Assembly (NCBI GenBank): GCA_040401995.1
Contig: JBBANM010000027.1
Span: 7,908-71,907, forward strand
Length of the DNA: 64,000 bases
Reading direction: 5' to 3'
From: Haliscomenobacter sp040401995
GTDB taxonomy: Bacteria > Bacteroidota > Bacteroidia > Chitinophagales > Saprospiraceae
The translations under genes were made by a program, and so were the position numbers. Positions within the stretch are counted from its first letter, which is position 1, and the number at the start of each line of letters is the position of its first letter. A model generated the notes under the pieces. It did no database searches and had not been told where the DNA came from. It was given only the letters and a program-made list of their open reading frames with translations. Positions 34,631-43,313 of this stretch are shown here, one piece after another.

Positions 34631-36049
34631 ATGAGCACCATGACGACTCAAAGAATCACTGTCAGAACGCTGGTAAAAAAACAACTGGCCGATCTGATTA
34701 CCCCGGTTTCGCTTTTTTTGAAAGTCCGGGATCATTACACCCAACCGGTATTGTTGGAAAGCAACGATTTTAGCAGCGCAGAAGAGTGTTTTTCTTTTAT
34801 CGGCTTGCAATCCATCGCTAGTTTTATGGTGAAAAACGGGGTCATTACCACTCAGCTACCCGGAGAAGCGGCACAGATAGCAGATGTAGTGGATGTCAAT
34901 ACCGTGCCGCAAGCTCTTCAGCAATTTGTACAGCAGTTTGATGTGCAGCAAGACACACCTTTCCCCGTGTTCAACGGTCTTTTTGGTCACGTCAGTTTTG
35001 AAGGGGTGCAGTATTTTGATACTCTAGAATTTGACCCCGCCAAACGCAAAATCGACATTCCCGAGGTGCGTTTTAGCTTGCATCGCTTCATCATCGCCAT
35101 CAACCATTTCAAAAACGAATTGTACTTGCTGGAAAACCTCTTGCCCGGCGATGTATCCGAAATGGAAAAATTGGAAGCCCTGTTGCGCAGTCAAAAAGTG
35201 CCTACTCACGAGTTCCACCTCGAAGGCGGCGAAGCCAGCAACCTTACCGATGAAGAATACATGGAACTGGTAACAATTGGCAAAAAACACTGCCAATTGG
35301 GTGATGTTTTCCAGATCGTTTTTTCCCGTCAATACTCGCAACACTTCAAAGGCGATGAATTCAATGTTTACCGGGTGCTGCGCTCCATAAACCCTTCGCC
35401 TTATCTCTTCTACTTTGATTACGGCAATTACAAGATTTTTGGTTCTTCTCCCGAAGCGCAGATGATCATCCGCGACGGAGTTGCGCAAGTGAACCCGATT
35501 GCTGGTACGTATCGCCGATCGGGGGATGTGGCGGAAGATACGCGGCGGGCAAGCGCCTTAGCTGCTGACCCCAAAGAAAACGCCGAACACATCATGTTGG
35601 TCGACTTGGCGCGCAACGACTTGGGGCGTCATGCGGTGAATGTGGAAGTGAAAAAATTCAAGGAAGTCCATTTTTATAGCCACGTGATTCACCTGGTGTC
35701 CAACGTACACGGGGAGTTGCCACATGATGCCAACCCGGTGCAAATCTTTGGTGATACCTTTCCGGCGGGCACCCTCTCCGGAGCGCCGAAGTACAAAGCC
35801 ATTGAACTCATCAAACACTACGAAAATCAAAACCGCTCGTTTTATGGCGGATCCTTGGGGTACATTGGGTTCAATGGTGAAATCAACCAAGCCATTGTTA
35901 TCCGCTCTTTCTTGAGCCTTGACAATACCCTTTATTACCAAGCTGGCGCCGGTATTGTTGCCGCCAGCGATGAAGCCAGTGAATTGCAAGAAGTGAACAA
36001 TAAATTGGGCGCGCTTAAAAAAGCCTTATCTGAAGCTGAAAAAATTTAA
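34631..36049 (+). CDS. trpE: Anthranilate synthase component I
   Basis: 472 residues. TrpE makes anthranilate from chorismate with ammonia from TrpG. The N-terminal LLES motif (PVLLESND, about residue 37) is the tryptophan feedback site. The catalytic chorismate-binding half holds PIAGTYRRSGD, HIMLVDLARNDLG, FPAGTLSGAPK and YQAGAGIVAASDE. First gene after the attenuator; trpG follows 6 bp downstream. Confidence 0.97.
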   Translation: MSTMTTQRITVRTLVKKQLADLITPVSLFLKVRDHYTQPVLLESNDFSSAEECFSFIGLQSIASFMVKNGVITTQLPGEAAQIADVVDVNTVPQALQQFVQQFDVQQDTPFPVFNGLFGHVSFEGVQYFDTLEFDPAKRKIDIPEVRFSLHRFIIAINHFKNELYLLENLLPGDVSEMEKLEALLRSQKVPTHEFHLEGGEASNLTDEEYMELVTIGKKHCQLGDVFQIVFSRQYSQHFKGDEFNVYRVLRSINPSPYLFYFDYGNYKIFGSSPEAQMIIRDGVAQVNPIAGTYRRSGDVAEDTRRASALAADPKENAEHIMLVDLARNDLGRHAVNVEVKKFKEVHFYSHVIHLVSNVHGELPHDANPVQIFGDTFPAGTLSGAPKYKAIELIKHYENQNRSFYGGSLGYIGFNGEINQAIVIRSFLSLDNTLYYQAGAGIVAASDEASELQEVNNKLGALKKALSEAEKI

Positions 36050-36055
36050 CAACCC

Positions 36056-36658
36056 ATGAAATTACTCGTTCTCGACAACTACGATTCCTTTACGTACAAC
36101 CTCGTTCAGTACATTCAGGAAATATTGGGTCACGCCATTGACGTGCGCCGCAATGATGCCATCGCTTTGGATGCCGTGGAAGAATACGATGTGATCGTGC
36201 TTTCGCCCGGCCCGGGTTTGCCAGCCGATGCGGGGATCATGCCAGCTTTGCTTAAACGGTATGCACCTACCAAATCTATTTTGGGAGTTTGTTTAGGACA
36301 TCAAGCTATTGGCGAAGCGTTTGGCGCGTCCTTGAGCAATCTTGCCCACGTTTACCACGGTGTAGCGACGCCCATTCAACAAACGGGCAACGACGGTGGT
36401 TTTTTTGCCGAACTAGATCCGGTATTTGAAGCGGGGCGTTACCACAGCTGGGTGGTCAAAAAAGACACCTTGCCAACGGATTTGATCATCACTGCTGAAG
36501 ACGAAAAGGGCGAAATTATGGCCATGCGCCATCGGGAGTACGCGGTTTATGGCGTGCAATTTCACCCTGAATCGGTGATGACTCCAGGCGGTAAACGCAT
36601 GCTCCAAAATTTTTTAACGCTTTGTTCGGCAAGAATTCCGGAAGCAGTTGCCGGTTAA
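36056..36658 (+). CDS. trpG: Anthranilate synthase component II (glutamine amidotransferase)
   Basis: 200 residues, class I glutamine amidotransferase. Seen: LVLDNYDSFTYNLVQYI at the start, LSPGPGLPADAG, the nucleophile Cys in ILGVCLGHQAIGEAFG, and the His-Glu pair in YGVQFHPESVMTPGGK. It supplies ammonia to TrpE. trpD starts 113 bp downstream, the longest ordinary gap apart from trpD-trpC. Confidence 0.97.
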   Translation: MKLLVLDNYDSFTYNLVQYIQEILGHAIDVRRNDAIALDAVEEYDVIVLSPGPGLPADAGIMPALLKRYAPTKSILGVCLGHQAIGEAFGASLSNLAHVYHGVATPIQQTGNDGGFFAELDPVFEAGRYHSWVVKKDTLPTDLIITAEDEKGEIMAMRHREYAVYGVQFHPESVMTPGGKRMLQNFLTLCSARIPEAVAG

Positions 36659-36771
36659 ACCCAACGTTTTTTGAGTTTTTAACACGAAATTAGCGCGAAT
36701 TTTGGCCAGTTGTGGTTTGCTGGGGATTTCCCAATAACGGCGTGGTTCAAAATTGTTGAAAAAGGAAAAAG

Positions 36772-37761
36772 ATGAAAAACATACTTACGCGATTGTATGA
36801 CCACGATCGACTGAACCGCGAAGAAGCCAAACAAGTATTGCTACAGATTGCCAGTGGAGCTTTCAACGACATCCAAATGGCGGCGTTTACCACGGTGTTT
36901 AACATGCGCCCCATCAGCTTGTCGGAGTTGCAGGGGTTTCGGGATGCCATGCTTGAATTGTGTGTGCCCTTGGATGTGGAAGGTCGCCCAACCATTGATA
37001 TTGTAGGAACTGGTGGTGATGGCAAAAATACTTTCAACATCTCTACGCTTTCTTGTGTTGTGGTTGCGGGCGCTGGTTATCTGGTAAGCAAACACGGCAG
37101 TTATGGGGTATCTTCGGCAGTTGGTTCTTCGGATGTGTTGATTCAATTGGGTTATGAATTCACCAATGATCAAGATACTTTACGCCGACAATTGGACGAA
37201 GCGGGTTTGTGTTTTTTGCACGCGCCGCTTTTTCATCCTGCATTGAAAGCTGTGGTGCCGGTACGCCGACAATTGGGCACCAAAACCTTTTTTAACATCT
37301 TAGGGCCATTGGTTAATCCCATTCAACCCAAATATCAGCTTTTCGGTACCTTTAGCATGGAATTGCTGCGGATGTACCAATATATCATGCAACAATCGGG
37401 TCGACGTTTTGCGATTGTGTATGCCCTTGACGGTTACGATGAAATCTCCTTGACCAGCGATTTCAAATGGGTAAGTAACGACAGCGAGCGCATTTGGTCG
37501 CCCACCGAGTTGGGATTGAAGCAGTTGCGACAATCAGATCTGGATGGCGGCGAAACCTCGGAAGAAGCGGCCAGTATTTTTTGGAATGTGCTTAAAAATA
37601 CCGCCACGCCCGCTCAAAAAGAAGTAGTCATCGCCAATGCTGGGATGGCCATTCAGGTGATCAAACCAGAGCAAAGCATTGAGGATAGTTTTGCCGAAGC
37701 TCGCGAAAGCATAGAAAGCGGCAAAGCAATGGAGAAATTGAAAAAATTGGTGAAGGCTTAG
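36772..37761 (+). CDS. trpD: Anthranilate phosphoribosyltransferase
   Basis: 329 residues. It joins anthranilate and PRPP. Seen: the PRPP loop DIVGTGGDGKNTFNISTLS, the segment KHGSYGVSSAVGSSDVL, FLHAPLFHPALKAVVPVRRQLGTKTFFNILGPLVNP and DGYDEISLT. Normal length. Followed by a ~160-bp palindromic element before trpC. Confidence 0.96.
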   Translation: MKNILTRLYDHDRLNREEAKQVLLQIASGAFNDIQMAAFTTVFNMRPISLSELQGFRDAMLELCVPLDVEGRPTIDIVGTGGDGKNTFNISTLSCVVVAGAGYLVSKHGSYGVSSAVGSSDVLIQLGYEFTNDQDTLRRQLDEAGLCFLHAPLFHPALKAVVPVRRQLGTKTFFNILGPLVNPIQPKYQLFGTFSMELLRMYQYIMQQSGRRFAIVYALDGYDEISLTSDFKWVSNDSERIWSPTELGLKQLRQSDLDGGETSEEAASIFWNVLKNTATPAQKEVVIANAGMAIQVIKPEQSIEDSFAEARESIESGKAMEKLKKLVKA

Positions 37762-37780
37762 CCGAAACTTTTTAAAAAAA

Positions 37781-37943
37781 GTAAAAGTTTAGGTCAGCGG
37801 TTTCGAACCAAAAAAGAAGGCAAATTTTAGCTAGACAAGTCCCGAAAAATCGGGACGATGCTGGGCATCGGCTGAAAAAAGAGGCGAAGAATAGCTGAAA
37901 TTTGACCTTTTTTGGTCGAAATGGGAGCGACATAAACTTTTAC
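37781..37943. repeat. ~163-bp imperfect palindrome (B) inside the trp operon
   Basis: Outer arms are GTAAAAGTTTA (37781-37791) and TAAACTTTTAC (37933-37943). The arms pair along most of their length with small mismatches (for example TTTCGAACCAAAAAA against the complement of TTTTTTGGTCGAAA, and AAATTTTAGCTA against TAGCTGAAATTT). The centre is a perfect hairpin GTCCCGA-AAAA-TCGGGAC (37839-37856). It lies between the trpD stop and trpC start and is non-coding. Confidence 0.75.
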
Positions 37944-37963
37944 AAAAAAATTAATCCAGCAGC

Positions 37964-38779
37964 ATGAATACGCTAGATAAAATAGTGGCGCATAAACACG
38001 TTGAAGTTGCTCACAATCTGAAGGCGCACCCCATTAGCGAATTGGAGCATAGTCCATTTTTTGCTAGGGAAACCCTTTCGCTGAAATCTTTTTTGTTGCG
38101 CAAAGACAAATCGGGTATCATCACTGAGTTCAAACGGTGCTCGCCTTCCAAGGGCGACATCAACCTATTGGCCAACGTGGAGGAAGTTACCCAGGGTTAT
38201 GCTGCAGCGGGCGCATCAGGGTTGTCTATCCTGACCGACGAGCATTTTTTTGGCGGCAAAAACGCCGATTTAACAGCAGGGCGGCTAGTGAACGAAATTC
38301 CGATCTTGCGCAAAGACTTTATCATTCACGATTATCAAATTGTGGAAGCCAAAGCCATTGGCGCCGATGTGATCTTGTTGATTGCCGAGTGTTTGGAAAA
38401 AAACGAAGTCAAAGCTTTGGCAAAAACGGCCAAATCACTGGGTTTGGAAGTGTTGTTAGAGGTCCATTCTGCCGATCAATTGGAAAAAATCAATGAATAC
38501 GTTGACATTTTGGGAGTCAATAACCGCAACTTGAAAGACTTTTCGGTTAGCATTCAAACTTCGCTGGATTTACTCCCCTTGATTCCCAAGGAGGTACTAA
38601 AAATATCGGAAAGCGGCATCAGCAATCCCCAAGTGGTATTGCAATTAAGAGAGGCTGGTTTTCAAGGTTTTTTGATGGGCGAGCATTTTATGAATACCGC
38701 TGCCCCACATCTGGCAGCTCAAGCATTCATTCAAAAACTCCAGCAATTGGATGACTATTTTCAAAACGCTATAGCTTAA
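37964..38779 (+). CDS. trpC: Indole-3-glycerol-phosphate synthase
   Basis: 271 residues. It closes the indole ring. Seen: GIITEFKRCSPSKGDIN with the catalytic Lys, YAAAGASGLSILTDEHFFGG, ILRKDFIIHDYQIVEAKAIGADVILLI, LGVNNRNLKDF and ISESGISNP. trpF follows after 4 bp. trpC and trpF are separate genes here, not a fusion as in E. coli. Confidence 0.97.
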   Translation: MNTLDKIVAHKHVEVAHNLKAHPISELEHSPFFARETLSLKSFLLRKDKSGIITEFKRCSPSKGDINLLANVEEVTQGYAAAGASGLSILTDEHFFGGKNADLTAGRLVNEIPILRKDFIIHDYQIVEAKAIGADVILLIAECLEKNEVKALAKTAKSLGLEVLLEVHSADQLEKINEYVDILGVNNRNLKDFSVSIQTSLDLLPLIPKEVLKISESGISNPQVVLQLREAGFQGFLMGEHFMNTAAPHLAAQAFIQKLQQLDDYFQNAIA

Positions 38780-38783
38780 TACC

Positions 38784-39443
38784 ATGCGAATTAAAGTGTG
38801 CGGCATGCGCAACCCCGATAACATCGAAGCATTGGCAGAATTGCCTATAGACTTTATGGGTTTCATCTTTTATGCCAAATCTCCGCGCTACGCAGGGCAA
38901 AAAAAGACCGAGCAATGGATGTCCAAAAAAGGACTCGAGTTGCTTTCCAAAGTGGCTAAAGTTGGCGTTTTTGTCAATGCCGAAATTGAAGATGTGGTGA
39001 ACCGCATCCACGATTTTGAATTGGATTACATTCAGTTGCATGGCGCCGAAAGCCCCGAATATTGCCGTGAACTCTTTGATTTATGGGGTTTTAGCTCTAT
39101 CCGAAAGGCCAGCATCATCAAAGCTTTTTCGATCGATGAGGATTTTGATTTTTCCTCTACAGCGCCATTTACCTCCTATTGCAAATATTTTCTTTTTGAT
39201 ACCAAAGGGGCTTCCTTTGGGGGTAACGGCGTACAATTTGATTGGCAACTATTGGATCAATACCAAGGTGTAACGCCGTTTTTCCTAAGCGGCGGCATTG
39301 GTCCTGATTCAGTGGCGGCGATTCATGCCGTTCGTCATCCCCAATTGGCAGGGATCGACATCAATAGCAAATTTGAAACCGAACCAGGTGAAAAAGACAT
39401 ACCGCTCATAGCACAATTCATAACAGAACTCAACAATCGATAA
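38784..39443 (+). CDS. trpF: Phosphoribosylanthranilate isomerase
   Basis: 219 residues, TIM barrel. Seen: IKVCGMRNPDNI (catalytic Cys), YIQLHGAESPEYC, KAFSIDEDFD, FDTKGASFGGNGVQFDW (catalytic Asp) and PFFLSGGIGPDSV, then GIDINSKFETEPGEKD. Gap of 10 bp to trpB. Confidence 0.96.
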   Translation: MRIKVCGMRNPDNIEALAELPIDFMGFIFYAKSPRYAGQKKTEQWMSKKGLELLSKVAKVGVFVNAEIEDVVNRIHDFELDYIQLHGAESPEYCRELFDLWGFSSIRKASIIKAFSIDEDFDFSSTAPFTSYCKYFLFDTKGASFGGNGVQFDWQLLDQYQGVTPFFLSGGIGPDSVAAIHAVRHPQLAGIDINSKFETEPGEKDIPLIAQFITELNNR

Positions 39444-39453
39444 TCCACGCATC

Positions 39454-40641
39454 ATGGTTGCAGTAAACGAACAAGGGTATTACGGAGAATTTGGAGGGGC
39501 ATTCATTCCCGAGATGCTTTACCCCAATGTAGAAGAGCTTCGTCAAAATTATTTATCGATCATGCAGGAACCGGAATTTCAACGGGAATTTCAATCGTTG
39601 CTTCGCGATTTTGTGGGTCGCCCAACGCCATTGTACTTGGCCAAGCGCTTATCCCAAAAATACAATGCCACGATTTACCTGAAACGGGAAGACCTTTGTC
39701 ATACCGGCGCCCATAAGATCAACAACACGGTAGGGCAAATTTTGATGGCCAAGCGTTTGGGCAAAACACGCATCATTGCCGAAACTGGCGCTGGACAACA
39801 CGGCGTAGCAACGGCCACCGTCTGCGCCTTGATGGGTATGCCCTGTATTGTGTACATGGGTTCGGTTGACATCGAGCGCCAGGCGCCCAACGTTGCACGC
39901 ATGCGTATGCTCGGCGCGGAGGTGCGACCAGCAACCAGCGGTAGCCAGACCCTTAAAGATGCTACCAACGAAGCCATTCGCGATTGGATCAACAACCCCG
40001 TGGATACGCATTACATCATTGGCTCGGTGGTAGGGCCGCATCCCTATCCAGACATGGTGGCGCGTTTTCAATCGGTGATCAGTGAAGAAATCCAGTGGCA
40101 ATTGGAAGCGGCAACGGGTAAAAGCTCGCCCGATGCGGTCATTGCTTGTGTAGGCGGGGGCAGTAACGCTGCCGGTACTTTTTACCATTTTTTGAATGAT
40201 GAAAAAGTACGTTTAATCGCCGTAGAAGCAGGCGGCGAAGGTATTCATTCCGGAAAATCAGCGGCTACCAGCGTATTGGGCACCAAAGGTGTTATTCATG
40301 GGAGTCGTACGTTGTTGATGCAAACCGCTGACGGACAGATTGTTGAGCCGCATTCGATTTCGGCAGGTTTGGACTACCCAGGCATTGGCCCCTTGCATGC
40401 ACACCTGATCTCCACTGGAAGAGCAGAGGCGGTAGCCATTACTGATGATGAAGCATTGGAAGCGGCCTATGATTTATCTCGTAATGAAGGCATCATTCCA
40501 GCCTTAGAAACAGCCCATGCCTTTGCTGCACTGGATAAATTGACTTTCAAATCAACGGATGTGGTGGTTATTGGACTTTCTGGCCGTGGCGACAAAGATT
40601 TATCGACTTACATCAAGCATTTTGAACGTTTCAATCCATAA
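39454..40641 (+). CDS. trpB: Tryptophan synthase beta chain
   Basis: 395 residues. It condenses indole and serine with PLP. Seen: GYYGEFGGAFIPEML, the PLP lysine in LCHTGAHKINNTVGQIL, IIAETGAGQHGVATA, CVGGGSNAAGTF (phosphate loop) and HSISAGLDYPGIGP. Canonical TrpB1 form that pairs with TrpA. Followed by trpA after 1 bp. Confidence 0.98.
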   Translation: MVAVNEQGYYGEFGGAFIPEMLYPNVEELRQNYLSIMQEPEFQREFQSLLRDFVGRPTPLYLAKRLSQKYNATIYLKREDLCHTGAHKINNTVGQILMAKRLGKTRIIAETGAGQHGVATATVCALMGMPCIVYMGSVDIERQAPNVARMRMLGAEVRPATSGSQTLKDATNEAIRDWINNPVDTHYIIGSVVGPHPYPDMVARFQSVISEEIQWQLEAATGKSSPDAVIACVGGGSNAAGTFYHFLNDEKVRLIAVEAGGEGIHSGKSAATSVLGTKGVIHGSRTLLMQTADGQIVEPHSISAGLDYPGIGPLHAHLISTGRAEAVAITDDEALEAAYDLSRNEGIIPALETAHAFAALDKLTFKSTDVVVIGLSGRGDKDLSTYIKHFERFNP

Positions 40642-40642
40642 C

Positions 40643-41428
40643 ATGAACCGGATCAAGCAATTGTTTGCGGAAAAACCGCACGATATCCTCAATATCTATT
40701 TCACCGCTGGCTACCCAGACTTGAATGATACCGAGCTTTTAATTTTGGCTTTGGCCAATGCTGGCGTTGACCTAATTGAAGTGGGCATGCCTTATTCTGA
40801 CCCACTGGCTGATGGTCCCACCATTCAAGAAAGCGGGATGCAGGCTTTGCAAAATGGTATGACCTTGCCCTTGTTGTTTGATCAGCTTGCCGCAGTGCGC
40901 AAAAAAACCGAAGTGCCTTTAGTGATGATGGGTTATTTCAACCAAGTAATGCAATATGGCGAGGCGGCATTTTTCAAAAAAGCTGCGGAGGTAGGGGTTG
41001 ACGGACTCATCTTACCTGATTTACCTTTGCTGGAATACGAGCAATTTTATCAACAACTGGCCAAGGACAATGGCTTGACCATCAGTTTTTTAATTACGCC
41101 GCAAACACCACCAGAGCGAATTCGCAAAGTCGATGAGTTGTCTAGCGGGTTCATCTATATGGTATCGAGTTCTTCTATTACGGGGGCAAAAGCAGATATT
41201 ACCCAAACCCAACGCGATTATTTTGAACGCATCAATTCGATGAACTTACAAAATCCGCGTTTGATCGGTTTTGGAATTTCGAGTCATGAAACTTTTGGGG
41301 AAGCCTGTCAATACGCCAATGGCGCCATCATTGGTAGTGCTTTCATCAAGGCTTTGAACAATGTACCCGATGTACAACAGGCAGCTATTGATTTTGTAAG
41401 AATGGTAAGAGGACCGGTATTGGCGTAG
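40643..41428 (+). CDS. trpA: Tryptophan synthase alpha chain
   Basis: 261 residues from ATG 40643 (MNRIKQLFAEKPHDIL). It cleaves indole-3-glycerol phosphate. Seen: FTAGYPDLNDTELLILALANAGVDLIEVGMPYSDPLADGPTIQES (catalytic Glu and Asp), DGLILPDLPLLEY and FIYMVSSSSITGA, then GFGISSHE. I chose the ATG 1 bp after the trpB stop and not an upstream frame extension inside trpB. Last gene of the operon. Confidence 0.97.
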   Translation: MNRIKQLFAEKPHDILNIYFTAGYPDLNDTELLILALANAGVDLIEVGMPYSDPLADGPTIQESGMQALQNGMTLPLLFDQLAAVRKKTEVPLVMMGYFNQVMQYGEAAFFKKAAEVGVDGLILPDLPLLEYEQFYQQLAKDNGLTISFLITPQTPPERIRKVDELSSGFIYMVSSSSITGAKADITQTQRDYFERINSMNLQNPRLIGFGISSHETFGEACQYANGAIIGSAFIKALNNVPDVQQAAIDFVRMVRGPVLA

Positions 41429-41483
41429 CAGGAGGGGGATTTGCAAAAGTTCATTATTTTTGCTATTTTCACCTACAAACACT

Positions 41484-41644
41484 AAGGAACGGGTGAACCA
41501 TAAATTGACATTTTAGCCGACTCTATTTTGCCGCCAATCAACTATCTTTTGAGGCGCAATGTGGGGCATTGTAACGAAAAAGATAGGAAGAGTGGCGGCG
41601 AAAGAGCAAGGATAAAGTGGTAATTTATGGTTCAACCATTCCTT
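41484..41644. repeat. ~161-bp imperfect palindrome (C) after the trp operon
   Basis: The outer arms AAGGAACGGGTGAACCATAAATT (from 41484) and the complement AATTTATGGTTCAACCATTCCTT (to 41644) pair with few mismatches. Inner parts also pair (GCCGCCAATC... with ...GTGGCGGCG, and ACTATCTTTT with AAAAAGATAG). The centre is CAATG-TGGGG-CATTG. No gene lies here. Same size and plan as elements A and B. Confidence 0.7.
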
Positions 41645-41673
41645 CGCTAAATGGGATTTGAAATTTTGTAGCT

Positions 41674-42762
41674 ATGCAACCCGAGGAAGAACAGGATATT
41701 GACAACCAAAACAGCAATGACGCCGACGATCTGTATGAGTATGAACAGATCGTCATTGACCCAAAACAATCGCCCGTTCGGATCGATAAGTTTTTGAATG
41801 ATCGATTGGGCGAGGTGGTTTCGCGGAATCGGATCCAAAATGCCATTAAAGCGGGCTCAATTTTGGTCAATGACCAGGAAATAAAAGCCAATTTTAAGAT
41901 CAAACCGGGACAGGTCATCACCATGATCATCCCCAAAGGGCCAACGGAGAACTTTCACCTCTTACCGCAAAATATTCCTTTGGACATTTTGTACGAAGAT
42001 GAAGACCTGCTGGTATTGAATAAGCCGCCTGGTTTGGTGGTGCACCCGGGGGTTGGTCACCGTAAAGGCACTTTGGTCAATGCCCTGGCTTACCATTTTA
42101 AACTCGATCAAAAAGCGCTGGACAATACCAATTTCCAAAGTAGGGTAGGGCTGGTACACCGCATCGATAAAAACACCTCGGGTTTGTTGGTGGTGGCAAA
42201 AAACGAGTATGCGCTGAGTCACTTGGCCAAACAGTTTTATTACCATACCATTGAGCGTACTTATTATGCCTTGGTGTGGGGCGAACCCGAAGCAGATTTT
42301 GGCACCATCAATGGGCATGTAGGTCGGCATCCGCGGTTTCGACAAGAGTTTACGGTTTTTCCAGAAGGAGAAAGCGGGAAATGGGCGGTTACCCATTATG
42401 AAGTATTGGAGCGCCTGTACTACGTGAGTTTGGTGAAATGCAACCTGGAAACAGGCCGCACCCACCAGATCCGGGTACACATGAAATATTTGGGGCATCC
42501 TTTGTTCAATGATGTCAAATACGGTGGCGGCGAAATCAAACGCGGCACCATTTTTAGCAAGTACAAAGTATTTGTAGATCGCATGTTTTACGAAATTAAC
42601 CGCCATGCACTACACGCGAAATCATTGGGTTTTATACACCCCACCAAAGGGGAGTTTATGCAGTTTGAGTCGGAGCTTCCGGCTGATTTTATGGCGGCAT
42701 TAGATGGTTGGCGGCAATATGTGGAGGGTAGAAAATCCTCTTTATCCAATAAATTGATATGA
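41674..42762 (+). CDS. RluA/RluD-family pseudouridine synthase
   Basis: 362 residues. An N-terminal S4 RNA-binding domain (VRIDKFLNDRLGEVVSRNRIQNAIKAGSILVN) precedes the catalytic domain with GLVHRIDKNTSGLLVVAKNEYA (catalytic Asp), then LETGRTHQIRVHMKYLGHPLFND. It isomerises uridines in 23S rRNA; the RluD specificity is likely but not certain. The stop overlaps the DUF1415 start (ATGA). Confidence 0.93.
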   Translation: MQPEEEQDIDNQNSNDADDLYEYEQIVIDPKQSPVRIDKFLNDRLGEVVSRNRIQNAIKAGSILVNDQEIKANFKIKPGQVITMIIPKGPTENFHLLPQNIPLDILYEDEDLLVLNKPPGLVVHPGVGHRKGTLVNALAYHFKLDQKALDNTNFQSRVGLVHRIDKNTSGLLVVAKNEYALSHLAKQFYYHTIERTYYALVWGEPEADFGTINGHVGRHPRFRQEFTVFPEGESGKWAVTHYEVLERLYYVSLVKCNLETGRTHQIRVHMKYLGHPLFNDVKYGGGEIKRGTIFSKYKVFVDRMFYEINRHALHAKSLGFIHPTKGEFMQFESELPADFMAALDGWRQYVEGRKSSLSNKLI

Positions 42763-43313
42763 ACCCTACAGCAGATACGATTTACATTGAAGCTACGCGA
42801 AAGTGGCTGGAAAAAGTGGTTTTAGGACTCAATTTGTGTCCTTTTGCCAAACGCCCCTACACCCGCGAAACCATTCGCTATGTAGTGCTTGCTTCAGAAT
42901 CGCCTAGTGATTTGAGCGAGATGTTACAGGCAGAGTTGACTTTTTTGGCCGAATCTGACCCGGAAGAACTGGAAACCACGCTGTTGATCCATCCCAATTG
43001 TTTATTGGATTTTAACGACTACAACGATTATTTGGAGGATGCCGATCAGCTTTTGGTAGACTTGGAATTGGAAGGAGAAATTCAAATTGCCTCGTTTCAT
43101 CCGCAATATCAATTTGCTGATACCGAACCGGAAGATCCAGAAAACTATACCAATCGCTCGCCTTACCCCATGTTGCATTTGCTGCGTGAAGAAAGTATCA
43201 GTTGGGCAGTAGATACTTTTCCGGAAGCAGAAAACATTCCCGAACAAAACATTGAGACGATGAACAAATTGGGGATTGAAAAAATAAAAGCGTTACTGAA
43301 GCAGGGCGAATAA
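42759..43313 (+). CDS. DUF1415 protein
   Basis: 184 residues. The pattern ATRKWLEKVVLGLNLCPFAKRP near the start and IQIASFHPQYQFADTEPEDPENYTNRSPYPMLHLLREESIS matches DUF1415, a family of unknown function. Coupled by 4-bp overlap to the upstream synthase and by a TAATG overlap to the downstream reductase. Confidence 0.88.
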   Translation: MNPTADTIYIEATRKWLEKVVLGLNLCPFAKRPYTRETIRYVVLASESPSDLSEMLQAELTFLAESDPEELETTLLIHPNCLLDFNDYNDYLEDADQLLVDLELEGEIQIASFHPQYQFADTEPEDPENYTNRSPYPMLHLLREESISWAVDTFPEAENIPEQNIETMNKLGIEKIKALLKQGE

